Shown piece after piece: positions 6,243 to 13,229 of a DNA stretch of 13,322 bases. Below the pieces are notes generated by a model that worked only from the letters and a program-made list of their open reading frames with translations, was not told the origin of the DNA and ran no database searches. This DNA comes from CAYYNP01 sp964472545 (lineage in GTDB: Bacteria; Planctomycetota; Planctomycetia; Pirellulales; Thermoguttaceae), in NCBI GenBank assembly GCA_964472545.1, contig CAYYNP010000279.1, positions 1 to 13,322 of the forward strand, written 5' to 3'. Every line of letters starts with the position of its first letter. Positions within the stretch are counted from its first letter, which is position 1. A program made the translations under genes and the position numbers.

Positions 6243-7183
6243 GGCGTGGCGTCATCTTTCGAGAGGGGGTCGAGTGGGGCGGAATCGACCGTATGCTCGT
6301 CTCGTGTCGCGTCACTCGGCCGGTGCCAGGAATAGCCCCCGCGGCGGACGACGACGAGGCAGCCCAGCAGCGTTCCGACGCAGCCGAGTTGGAACAGGGG
6401 CAACACGAACATGGCAAGGAACATCAGCCCCACCGGCTCAGAATAACTTACCAACGCCAGCAGGACGGGCGCCACCATCAACGTCAGCACAAGCTGATAC
6501 GCCAGCATGGCACCGGTGCCGGCCCAGGGATCTCGGGCGATCAGCAGGCCCCAGATGCACGGCAGCAAGACCAGCGTGCTCCAGAGGGCCAACACGCCGC
6601 AAGTCACGGCCAACGAGGACCACCCTCCATCCAGCGCAAAGGGCATGTTGCCACCCCACCGCAACGCCATCTGGGCGCTCCCCAACGCCACGGCGACCCA
6701 AGCCGTTGCGGTGAGGATCTCCTGCAGGCTGAATTGCCGCATCTGCCGGGCCGTTTCTTCTTCTTTGCCTGCCGTTTCTTTGCCGGGGGAGATTCGCGCA
6801 CCGGAAACGAACTTCAGGATCCACAACGGCGTCTGCACCGCCAGCAACAACAGCGGCAGCAGCATCAGCACGCGCAGGGCGTCCTCGCCGTTGGGAGATC
6901 GGGCGGAAGGAAGGCCGACTAAGAACTGCACGCTCAATCCGGCGCCAAGCGCAAGCGAACTCGTCAGCCGGAGAAGCAAGCAGCGGGGGGCGAACACCCC
7001 CCACGCAGCAGCCAGGCCGAACTGAGCAAGGGTCACCCCGATAAACGGAATCGTCAGCCATGCGATAGCGTTGCTGTGCAGCGCCCACCTGGGAATGAGC
7101 AGGTTGAAAACACAGAATCCCATTACGAGCAGACCGAGCGAAGCCGGGTCGGCGGTCGATTCTCGAGTCGCGCGGTCGTCCAT
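6239..7183 (-). CDS. Polytopic membrane protein, paralog B, function unknown
   Basis: 314 aa; I do not recognise a named family. About eight hydrophobic segments are visible: 'LGLLVMGFCVFNLLI' near the N-terminus, 'IPFIGVTLAQFGLAAAWGVFAP', 'LALGAGLSVQFLVG', 'LMLLPLLLLAVQTPLWILKF', 'ILTATAWVAVALGSAQMAL', 'VTCGVLALWSTLVLLPCIWG', 'GAMLAYQLVLTLMVAPVLLA' and 'FVLPLFQLGCVGTLLGCLVV'. Between segments 4 and 5 is a charged loop (GARISPGKETAGKEEE...) leading into 'RQFSLQEILTATAWVAVALG', which resembles the FSLR-type motif of planctomycete membrane proteins. After the last segment comes 'VVRRGGYSWHRP' and a short polar tail. The start is ATG with AAGGG six bases upstream; part of that site is the TAA stop of paralog C. 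The stop overlaps the GTG of paralog A. Most similar to paralog C. Confidence 0.85.
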   Translation of the reverse strand: MDDRATRESTADPASLGLLVMGFCVFNLLIPRWALHSNAIAWLTIPFIGVTLAQFGLAAAWGVFAPRCLLLRLTSSLALGAGLSVQFLVGLPSARSPNGEDALRVLMLLPLLLLAVQTPLWILKFVSGARISPGKETAGKEEETARQMRQFSLQEILTATAWVAVALGSAQMALRWGGNMPFALDGGWSSLAVTCGVLALWSTLVLLPCIWGLLIARDPWAGTGAMLAYQLVLTLMVAPVLLALVSYSEPVGLMFLAMFVLPLFQLGCVGTLLGCLVVVRRGGYSWHRPSDATRDEHTVDSAPLDPLSKDDATP

Positions 7184-7192
7184 CGGGTACCC

Positions 7193-8221
7193 TTACGCGG
7201 GAGGATCTGCATCGAACGCTTCTTCGTCGGCAGCGTCGTCGGCGTCGTCGGCGTCTTTCGGTTCGTCGTCATCCGTTTGCGGATCTCGCCTCGCCTCCCC
7301 GGACAGCAAACGCCGCGCTAGCGGCGCAGACGCCGGCAACGTCCCAGGCCGGTGCCAGTAATAGCCCGCGCGGCGGACCACGGCGAGGCTGCCCAACAGC
7401 GCGCCGACGCAGCCGGCTTGCAGCAGAAGCAGAAGAAACATGCCCATGCCGATGTAGTCCGCATTGATGCCCCCGCCTGCCAAGACCGACACGACGGGCA
7501 CCACGATCAACGTGAGCAGAAACTGATACACCAGCACGATACCGGTGCCGGCCCAGGGGTCTCGAGCGATCAACATGGCCCAAGTACACGGCAGCACGAC
7601 CAGCGTGCTCCAGAGGGCCAGCACACCGCAAGCCCTTGCCAGCGACCACCAGTCGTCGGTGCCGAACGGCATGTCGCTATAGGGCCGGATGGCCATCTGG
7701 GCGCACCCTAACGCCACGGCGACCCACGCGGTCGCCGTGAGAATCTCCTGCAGGCCGAACTGCCGCAACCCGAAGGCCGACGCTTCGTCGGTCGTGCCGT
7801 CGTGGCTCGATCGGCCGCCGGCCGAGATGCGGGCACCGCGGGCGAACTTCAACACCCACAACGGCGTTTGCAGCGACAAGAGCATCAGCGGCAGCATCGC
7901 CAGCACACTTAGGGCGTCGCCCCCGACGCGGATCGCCCACGAGGAAATGCCTGCCTGTAACGCTACGGTCAATCCGAAGCACACCAGCAGCGAGACCGTC
8001 AGCCGCACGAACAGGTGCTGCGGAGCGAAGACGCCCCACGCGGCCACCAGACCGAACTGGGCACAGATCGCGCCGGCGGCCGGCAATAGCAGCAAGGCAC
8101 CGACGCCGCCGAACGACTGCCCGATGATCGGCATCAGCAGGTTGAACATGGCGAACCCCAGAACCAGCAATACCACCGGGGCCGGGTTGGCGGTCGATGT
8201 TGTGCCGCGTACATTGGTCAT
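7193..8221 (-). CDS. Polytopic membrane protein, paralog C, function unknown
   Basis: 342 aa with the same layout as paralogs B and D. Hydrophobic segments lie around residues 14-33, 41-66, 73-93, 103-125, 158-177, 195-217, 224-247 and 257-282. A Ser/Asp/Gly-rich loop (GARISAGGRSSHDGTTDEAS, 128-147) precedes 'RQFGLQEILTATAWVAVALG' (153-172). 'LALWSTLVVLPCTWAMLIAR' (201-220) and 'VVRRAGYYWHRP' (281-292) are shared almost word for word with B. The tail is the longest of the four and highly acidic ('TDDDEPKDADDADDAADEEA'). It is encoded partly by a 9-bp GCGTCGTCG repeat on the plus strand (7233-7255), so its length may vary between strains. ATG start; AGGA lies about 13 nt upstream, inside the end of paralog D, which ends 9 bp before. 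No catalytic motif is evident. Confidence 0.85.
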   Translation of the reverse strand: MTNVRGTTSTANPAPVVLLVLGFAMFNLLMPIIGQSFGGVGALLLLPAAGAICAQFGLVAAWGVFAPQHLFVRLTVSLLVCFGLTVALQAGISSWAIRVGGDALSVLAMLPLMLLSLQTPLWVLKFARGARISAGGRSSHDGTTDEASAFGLRQFGLQEILTATAWVAVALGCAQMAIRPYSDMPFGTDDWWSLARACGVLALWSTLVVLPCTWAMLIARDPWAGTGIVLVYQFLLTLIVVPVVSVLAGGGINADYIGMGMFLLLLLQAGCVGALLGSLAVVRRAGYYWHRPGTLPASAPLARRLLSGEARRDPQTDDDEPKDADDADDAADEEAFDADPPA

Positions 8222-8230
8222 CGGATCGTA

Positions 8231-9232
8231 TCATTCCTGATCGAATGGGCCGGCCTCGTTCTCCGCCGGTTTGTCATCGATCTCGCCGGCCGGCTTCGCC
8301 ACATCGTTCAACGCCGTCCATTGTTGCGACGGAAAGACCACCGGAGGCGCCGCCACGGGTGGGTCGCCGTCGCGGTGCCATCGGTAGCCGGAGCCGCGAA
8401 CGATGCCGAGGCTTACCAGGATCGTGCCCACCGATCCAATCTGGAAGAGGAACAGCCCCCAAGAGATTTCCCAAAAGCCGACGATCGATGCCATCCGCGA
8501 CGTTGCGATGACCACCGTTGCCGCGACCAGTACCAGGACGATCTGATAGCCGCCCACAATCGCCGTGCCCGTAAGCGGATTCCGTGTAAGCAAGACGCCC
8601 CAGATGCACGGCAAGACCACCAGACCGCTCCAGAGGGCCAAGTAGCCGCAGGCCCACACGATCGGGGACCAGTCGGCCGGGCCGCGGCCGCCATAGGAGT
8701 CGGACTGCACCACCACCTGCGCCAAGCCCAACGCCACGGCCACCAAGGCCGTGAGCGTCAGCAATTCCTGCAACCCGAATTGCCGCGCGCCGGACGACGA
8801 AGTATCGCCGGACGAAATCCGGGCACCACGGGCGAACTTCAGCACCCACAACGGAGCCTGCACCGCCAGCAGCCACAACGGCAAGGCCAGCAGCATGAAG
8901 AAGGCCTCCGAATCGAAGCTGGAGGAGAGGTCCGTCGAGGCCCACATGCCGGCCACCAACGCCAACGCAAGCGACAACGCCAGCAGCACGGAGATCATCA
9001 GCCGCAGCGGCAATCGTTGCGGAGCGAAAACGCCCCACGCCGCCACCAGACCAAGCTGGGCGATCACCGCACCGATGCACGGGAGGCCGATCCAATAAGG
9101 CGTGTCGTGGGATCCCGCAATCGCCCTGAAGAATAGATCGCACACCCAGAACCCCAGGATCAACACCAACGGCGGGGTCGGATTGACCGCCGGCGGTCGA
9201 ATCGATCGATGCTCCACGGCTGGCACTCGCAC
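8231..9232 (-). CDS. Polytopic membrane protein, paralog D, first of the run, function unknown
   Basis: 333 aa, the first gene transcribed in the four-paralog run. Likely membrane segments: about 21-39, 47-69, 77-97, 110-132, 155-175, 189-214, 220-244 and 254-278. The loop 'GARISSGDTSSSGA' (136-149) precedes 'RQFGLQELLTLTALVAVALG' (150-169). 'LALWSGLVVLPCIWGVLLTR' (198-217) and 'GIVRGSGYRWHR' (276-287) mark it as a paralog of A-C, and the most diverged of B, C and D by eye. It ends in a 45-residue polar, acidic, proline-containing tail, probably cytoplasmic by the positive-inside rule. The start is uncertain: GTG at 9232 or GTG at 9226; a GGGTGGAAG lies about 12 nt upstream of the first. Divergent from ribBA, with 234 bp between the start codons. 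Confidence 0.85.
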   Translation of the reverse strand: MRVPAVEHRSIRPPAVNPTPPLVLILGFWVCDLFFRAIAGSHDTPYWIGLPCIGAVIAQLGLVAAWGVFAPQRLPLRLMISVLLALSLALALVAGMWASTDLSSSFDSEAFFMLLALPLWLLAVQAPLWVLKFARGARISSGDTSSSGARQFGLQELLTLTALVAVALGLAQVVVQSDSYGGRGPADWSPIVWACGYLALWSGLVVLPCIWGVLLTRNPLTGTAIVGGYQIVLVLVAATVVIATSRMASIVGFWEISWGLFLFQIGSVGTILVSLGIVRGSGYRWHRDGDPPVAAPPVVFPSQQWTALNDVAKPAGEIDDKPAENEAGPFDQE

Positions 9233-9267
9233 GGGACGGGGACGCTTCCACCCTTTTTTACTAATTC

Positions 9268-9296
9268 ATCGTACCCTAACCACCACGGCGTGAGAA
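9268..9296 (-). promoter_or_regulatory. Possible promoter for the four-paralog operon
   Basis: On the minus strand, TTCTCA (9296-9291) and TACGAT (9273-9268) are 17 bp apart, each matching 4 of 6 consensus bases. It is the best-spaced candidate I found before paralog D, but it is weak. A T-run on the plus strand (9255-9260) makes the immediate upstream region locally AT-rich. Confidence 0.28.
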
Positions 9297-9304
9297 GCGA
9301 CCTC

Positions 9305-9333
9305 CTGGTAACGCTTCGAGGAGTGTCTATAAT
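9305..9333 (+). promoter_or_regulatory. Predicted ribBA promoter (perfect -10)
   Basis: A perfect TATAAT at 9328-9333 lies in the divergent spacer. The hexamer 17 bp upstream (CTGGTA, 9305-9310) matches TTGACA poorly (3/6). Transcription would begin near 9340, giving a leader of about 125 nt that contains a GC-rich 6-bp stem (GGGGAG 9354-9359 with CTCCCC 9376-9381). I looked for an FMN riboswitch here and did not find its conserved core. Confidence 0.45.
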
Positions 9334-9466
9334 GGTCTTCAAGGGGACATTGGGGGGAGTTCACGCCGCAAACCGCTCCCCAGCAGGTAAACCGCCCCCA
9401 CCGCAGGCAGCGGACCCCGTGCGTTTCCGTGCGGAACTGCCGTCTTACGTGCCTTGGAGAAGAGCC

Positions 9467-10672
9467 ATGCCGGACAGACTCTCGACCGTTGAAGCCGCCG
9501 TCGATGCGATCGCCGCCGGGCAGATCGTGATCGTGATGGACGCCGAGGACCGAGAAAACGAGGGCGATTTCGTCTGCTCGGCCGAGAAGATCACAGCGGA
9601 AACGGTCAACTTCATGATCACCCACGGCCGCGGCCTGCTCTGCATGCCGGTCCTGCCCGACGTATGCCGACGGCTCAACTTGCCCCCAATGGTCGACGAC
9701 AACACGGCCCCCTTGTCCACCGCGTTTACGGTCCCGGTCGATCACGGCACAAACCTCACGGGCATCACCGCCCAGGAGCGGGCCACCACAATCGCCGAGA
9801 TCGTCAACCCGGAGAGCACGCCGGAGGACTTCGTCCGCCCGGGGCATCTCTTCCCGCTGATCGCCAAGGAGGGTGGCGTGCTGCGGCGCGCCGGGCATAC
9901 CGAATGTGCGGTCGATTTGGCCCGCATGGCGGGCTTGCAGCCGGCCGGGGCGCTGATCGAGATCCTCGGCGAAGACGGCGATCGGGCCACGCGCGACGAA
10001 CTCTACGATCTGGCCGAGAAGCATCACCTTGAAATCATCACCATCGAGCAGTTGATCCGCTACCGCCGGCGGAGTGAGAAGCTGGTGTATCGCATCACCG
10101 AGGCGGAACTGCCGATGAGCACCGGCATGGGGCGGATCATCGCGTACGGGGTCAAGCACGAGGAGCAACAGCCGGTGGCGATCGTGGTCGGCAAGCCCGA
10201 CGAGGCCACGCAGCCGCTGGTCCGGCTCCATTCGTCTTGCTTCACCGGCGACCTGCTGGCCTCGTTGCGTTGCGATTGCGGCGACCAACTCCAGTTGGCC
10301 CTGGAGATGATCGGCCGCGAGGGGGCCGGAGTGCTGGTCTATCTGCCCCAGGAAGGCCGCGGCATCGGGCTGGTCGAGAAGATCAAGGCCTACAATCTCC
10401 AGGACCACGGCATGGACACCGTCGAGGCCAATCTGGCGTTGGGCCACCACGCCGACAGCCGCGACTACGGCGTCGGCATCCAGGTGCTCAAAGACCTCGG
10501 CCTCTCGAAGGTCCGCCTGCTGACCAACAACTCGAAGAAGACCGACGCCTTCATCTACGGCGGCTACGACCTCGAGGTCGTCGATCAGGTGCCGATCATC
10601 GGCCCGATCACCGAGCACAACGAGCGCTATTTGGCGGTCAAGCGGGATAAGATGGGGCATAAGCTGCCGTAG
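9467..10672 (+). CDS. ribBA: Bifunctional 3,4-dihydroxy-2-butanone-4-phosphate synthase / GTP cyclohydrolase II
   Basis: 401-aa cytoplasmic enzyme catalysing both entry reactions of riboflavin synthesis: ribulose 5-phosphate to DHBP plus formate, and GTP to the diaminopyrimidine precursor. The N-terminal RibB domain (1-200) has the acidic metal/substrate loop 'DAEDRENEGDF' (25-35), 'STAFTVPVDHGTNLTGIT' (84-101) and 'RPGHLFPLIAKEGGVLRRAG' (124-143) with H144/E146-type residues in 'GHTEC'. The RibA domain (about 207-401) keeps the three zinc cysteines C258, C269 and C271 ('SSCFTGDLLASLRCDCGDQ'), 'EGRGIGLVEKIKAYNLQDHG' (296-315) and 'DTVEANLALG'. The start is ATG with GGAGAAGA 5-9 nt upstream; the frame is open further upstream but lacks conserved sequence. 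Transcribed away from the membrane-protein run. A large inverted repeat begins 14 bp after the stop. Confidence 0.97.
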   Translation: MPDRLSTVEAAVDAIAAGQIVIVMDAEDRENEGDFVCSAEKITAETVNFMITHGRGLLCMPVLPDVCRRLNLPPMVDDNTAPLSTAFTVPVDHGTNLTGITAQERATTIAEIVNPESTPEDFVRPGHLFPLIAKEGGVLRRAGHTECAVDLARMAGLQPAGALIEILGEDGDRATRDELYDLAEKHHLEIITIEQLIRYRRRSEKLVYRITEAELPMSTGMGRIIAYGVKHEEQQPVAIVVGKPDEATQPLVRLHSSCFTGDLLASLRCDCGDQLQLALEMIGREGAGVLVYLPQEGRGIGLVEKIKAYNLQDHGMDTVEANLALGHHADSRDYGVGIQVLKDLGLSKVRLLTNNSKKTDAFIYGGYDLEVVDQVPIIGPITEHNERYLAVKRDKMGHKLP

Positions 10673-10686
10673 CGGCCGCGACTCAT

Positions 10687-10781
10687 GGGTGGCTGGGACA
10701 AAGCGCAGCGGTGCCCCAGGTTGCCGGCCCTCCCATACGCGTGAGTCACTGGGGCACCGCTGCGCTTTGCCCCAGCCACCC
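10687..10781. repeat. 33-bp inverted-repeat element after ribBA
   Basis: The left arm (10687-10719, beginning GGGTGGCTGGGACAAAGCGC) and right arm (10749-10781, ending TTTGCCCCAGCCACCC) are inverted copies, 32 of 33 matching, around a 29-nt loop. The same family recurs at 12760-12845 and as one arm at 3175-3202. The position directly behind a stop codon and the long GC-rich stem suggest a role as transcript end or RNA-stabilising hairpin, but there is no T-run. Confidence 0.93.
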
Positions 10782-10938
10782 CAACCGGCGGAGCGCACTC
10801 TCCCCCGACGCGCTTCTGCCGATTTCCGCCGGCACGTTGCCTTTTTGCACCCTATAGTTGTTGCGATTGTCCGTCATTCCGCCACTGCCAACCCGACCGC
10901 AGTCGGCACAATCGTTACCATCGCAACACCCGGATGCC

Positions 10939-12732
10939 ATGCCGCTCGCTCGACTCCCCAAACGCACTCCGACGCTCGGCGGTCGCCGCGCACTGAAACC
11001 GCGCGAGACATTGGGCGTAGCTGGGTGCCATGCCCACGCTTGCGTGGGCATGCCGAAGACCCGATCCACATGCCCACGCAAGCGTGGGCATGGCACCCAA
11101 GAGCATGGTACCCAAGAGCATGGCAACCAAGAATCCCGGATTGGCGGAATACTCGCCTGCGTGCTGCTGATCGGATTCGTGCTGGCCGCCACACCAGCGT
11201 CGCACGCCACATCGGATCGAAGCGCAGAGCCACCGGTCGGCCCCAGGCTCATGGCGCCGCGCTTCGCACAGCAAGCCCCCACCGCATCCAACCCGGATTC
11301 CACCGGCCAATCACGCGTCCCGTTCTTCCACGGCCGCTCGAGCCCACTGGAGACGCGGCTGTTTGACGACGCCGCCGACGGCCGCCTCGACGACTTCTCG
11401 CCGTTTGCGGCCGCTCTGGTCGCCGGCGGTGTGGATCAACCCAAGGCACTGCCTAAGTACGAGAAGCTACTGGCCTCACTGGCCGCCGAACTCCGCCGCT
11501 CGGGCAAAGTCGACGGCACGCCGCAGCAGAAGGCCCGGGCGATCTTCGAGTTCATGCACCGCCGCCTCCTGCATGGCGGCTACGCCCACGACGCCACCAA
11601 TCCGGCCGCGGTCCTGCAAAGCGGCCGCTACAACTGCGTCAGCGGCTCGGTCATCTTCAACTGCCTGGCCCGCGAGTTCGGCCTGGCCGTGCGAGGGCTC
11701 GAATTGCCCGGTCATGCGATGTCCCGCGTGATCCTGCCGCAAGGCCACCTCGACGTGGAGACCACGTGTGTGAAGTGGTTCGAGTTGCTCGACGACCCGA
11801 AACGCCAGGCACAGATGGTCAGCCGGGCAGCCGGCCGCGAAGTTCGCGGCGACCGTTCGCAGGCCCGGGAAGTCTCGCCGGTCCAAATGGCCGCCATGAT
11901 CTACTACAACCGGGGCGTCGCCTTGCTGGCCGAAAAACACTTTGAGCAGGCCGCCGTGGCCAACGCCAAGGCCCTGCGGCTCGATCCGGCCAGTGCCTCC
12001 GCCCGGGGCAACCTGCTGGCCACGATCAACAACTGGTCCATCGACCTGGGCAACCGGCAGCAGTTCTCCCAGGCGGCCGATCTGCTGCTTGCCGGGCTGG
12101 CGTTCGAACCCTCGTACGCCACATTCGAGCCGAACTACGTCCACGTACAACACCAATGGGTCGAGCACTACTGCGACGCCGAGGACTATCCGTCGGCGCT
12201 CGACGTGCTCGACGCGGCCCGTGCGAAGCTGCCCCACCAGGCCTACTTTGGCCGCGCCGTGGTGGAGGTCTATCGGCGTTGGGCCGGATCGCTGCTGACG
12301 GCCGGCGAAACGGATGCGGCGTTCTTGGCGTTGAATCGGGCAAGGGATCGATACGGCGACGCGGCCCTGGAGAGTCTGGTGGCGGCGGTCAACGACCATG
12401 CCTTGGAACTCCTACAGCAGCAACGCTATCCGGAGACGTTGGTGCTGCTGGATCGCGGTCTGACTGAAGTCCCCGAGGCGGCCCTATTACGCGAGAATCG
12501 CCGCGTGGCCGTAATGCGTTGGGCCGAAATCGCCTTCCGCCAGGGCGACTACGCCGAGGCGATCCGCCGCACCACGCACGGAGCCCGGCCCAACCAACTG
12601 CACGCCTCGCTGGCCCACAACGTCCGCTGGGGCTATCAGAAGTGGATCGCCTCGCTCCGCGTCGCCGGGCAGCACACGGCAGCCGAGCAAGTCGCCCAGC
12701 GAGCGCTGGCCGACCCGTACTTGCGGCAGTAG
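10939..12732 (+). CDS. Exported SirB1/transglutaminase-like protein with TPR-like repeats
   Basis: About 597 aa from ATG 10939; an in-frame TTG at 10858 and ATG at 11050 are alternatives. A signal-peptide or anchor core 'GILACVLLIGFVLAATPASH' lies at about 70-89, followed by a polar, proline-rich linker. Residues 150-280 resemble the SirB1/transglutaminase-like core: Cys233 in 'GRYNCVSGSVIFNCLAREFG', His258 in 'LPGHAMSRV' and Asp272 in 'GHLDVETT' form a plausible Cys-His-Asp triad. From about 315 the chain is helical with TPR-type units (for example 'YYNRGVALLAEKHFEQAAVA' continuing into 'NAKALRLDP'). The substrate is unknown; protein cross-linking, amidase or a non-catalytic scaffold role are all open. 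A repeat element lies in frame just before the signal core (11022-11132), making the N-terminus doubtful. A TATAGT at 10853-10858 could be the -10 site, which argues against the 10858 start. Confidence 0.8.
   Translation: MPLARLPKRTPTLGGRRALKPRETLGVAGCHAHACVGMPKTRSTCPRKRGHGTQEHGTQEHGNQESRIGGILACVLLIGFVLAATPASHATSDRSAEPPVGPRLMAPRFAQQAPTASNPDSTGQSRVPFFHGRSSPLETRLFDDAADGRLDDFSPFAAALVAGGVDQPKALPKYEKLLASLAAELRRSGKVDGTPQQKARAIFEFMHRRLLHGGYAHDATNPAAVLQSGRYNCVSGSVIFNCLAREFGLAVRGLELPGHAMSRVILPQGHLDVETTCVKWFELLDDPKRQAQMVSRAAGREVRGDRSQAREVSPVQMAAMIYYNRGVALLAEKHFEQAAVANAKALRLDPASASARGNLLATINNWSIDLGNRQQFSQAADLLLAGLAFEPSYATFEPNYVHVQHQWVEHYCDAEDYPSALDVLDAARAKLPHQAYFGRAVVEVYRRWAGSLLTAGETDAAFLALNRARDRYGDAALESLVAAVNDHALELLQQQRYPETLVLLDRGLTEVPEAALLRENRRVAVMRWAEIAFRQGDYAEAIRRTTHGARPNQLHASLAHNVRWGYQKWIASLRVAGQHTAAEQVAQRALADPYLRQ
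11022..11099. repeat. Perfect 31-bp inverted repeat inside the 5' end of the TPR gene
   Basis: The arms at 11022-11052 and 11069-11099 are exact inverted copies around a 16-nt loop. Each arm also contains its own palindrome, CATGCCCACGC-TT-GCGTGGGCATG (11-bp stem, 2-nt loop, written on the left arm). The locus can therefore fold either as one long hairpin or as two short ones. It reads through in frame as part of the protein's N-terminal region. Confidence 0.93.
11088..11132. repeat. 15-bp tandem repeat (3 copies) fused to the inverted repeat
   Basis: Three units GCATGGCACCCAAGA, GCATGGTACCCAAGA and GCATGGCAACCAAGA, the first overlapping the right arm of the 31-bp inverted repeat. Translated in frame as His-Gly-Thr/Asn-Gln-Glu repeats immediately before the hydrophobic signal core. 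The tandem array looks like slippage that began at the end of the inverted repeat. Confidence 0.88.
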
Positions 12733-12759
12733 TAGCCACCGCAATACGACGCAGCGAAT

Positions 12760-12845
12760 GGGTGGCTGGGGCAGAGCGCAGCGGTGCCCCAGACTCTGAC
12801 GCTCGAACTCCCCTGGCGCACCGCTGCGCTCTGCCCCAGCCACCC
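12760..12845. repeat. 33-bp inverted-repeat element between convergent genes
   Basis: Second full copy of the family: arms at 12760-12792 and 12813-12845 match at 32 of 33 positions around a 20-nt loop. It lies 27 bp after the TPR gene stop and 30 bp before the end of the convergent CGGC gene, a position suited to a bidirectional transcript end. Its arms read CAGAG/CTCTG where the copy at 10687-10781 reads CAAAG/CTTTG (one arm base aside), i.e. both arms changed together. Confidence 0.93.
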
Positions 12846-12875
12846 TCTCGAGAAGACCACATTCCGCGACGCAGC

Positions 12876-13229
12876 CTAATACGCGTGCGTCCCCAGCACG
12901 ACCTCACATCCGAACTTCGACTCGACGGTCTCCTTCACCTCGTCGATCCGGATCGGACATTGGGCCGTCTTCATGGCCAACTTGACACACGTGCCCAAGT
13001 GGATCGCGTCGATCGGGCGGCCCATGCCTTTGGCCGTATCGGCAAGTAACTTCGCCTTGGGGACCACCAATCCCGGGCAATCGCCACAGTCGGTCATCGC
13101 CACCAGATCGACCTCTTCGTGCCGGCCAAACTCGCCGTGCTTCTCCTTGATGCCCTTGAAACACTTCATGCACGCGATGCACGAATGGTCCTTGATCTTC
13201 TTGCAGTAGAGGATTGCCACGTTGGCCAT
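12876..13229 (-). CDS. CGGC domain-containing small cysteine-rich protein
   Basis: 117 aa, likely cytoplasmic, beginning MANVAILYCKKIKDHSC. It resembles the CGGC-domain family of putative metal-binding proteins. Nine cysteines are visible: C9, C17, C20, C23, C48, C51, C81, C91 and C108. The signature reads 'DCGDCPG' (47-53) rather than the eponymous CGGC. 'HLGTCVKLAMKTAQCP' (77-92) is the other typical segment. The function of the family is not established; the cysteine pattern suggests metal or Fe-S binding. ATG start with GGAAG six bases upstream; TAG stop. Convergent with the TPR gene, with the inverted-repeat element between them. Confidence 0.82.
   Translation of the reverse strand: MANVAILYCKKIKDHSCIACMKCFKGIKEKHGEFGRHEEVDLVAMTDCGDCPGLVVPKAKLLADTAKGMGRPIDAIHLGTCVKLAMKTAQCPIRIDEVKETVESKFGCEVVLGTHAY

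Noticed and set aside
8274..9251. 325-codon frame overlapping paralog D on the same strand
   Set aside because: Glycine/arginine-rich, no hydrophobic segments or family similarity, whereas the D frame matches its three paralogs.
9334..9466. Possible FMN riboswitch in the ribBA leader
   Set aside because: The leader has a GC-rich hairpin but not the conserved AGGGG..GAA and ACCGGCGGT-like core segments of the FMN aptamer.
9266..10798. 510-codon open frame on the minus strand opposite ribBA
   Set aside because: It mirrors the codon structure of ribBA, has no recognisable domain, and the plus-strand product is an unmistakable enzyme. Long antisense frames are expected at this GC content.
10858..10938. 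Upstream TTG start extending the TPR protein by 27 residues
   Set aside because: The start overlaps the TATAGT promoter-like hexamer, and the extension has no conserved or signal-like character.
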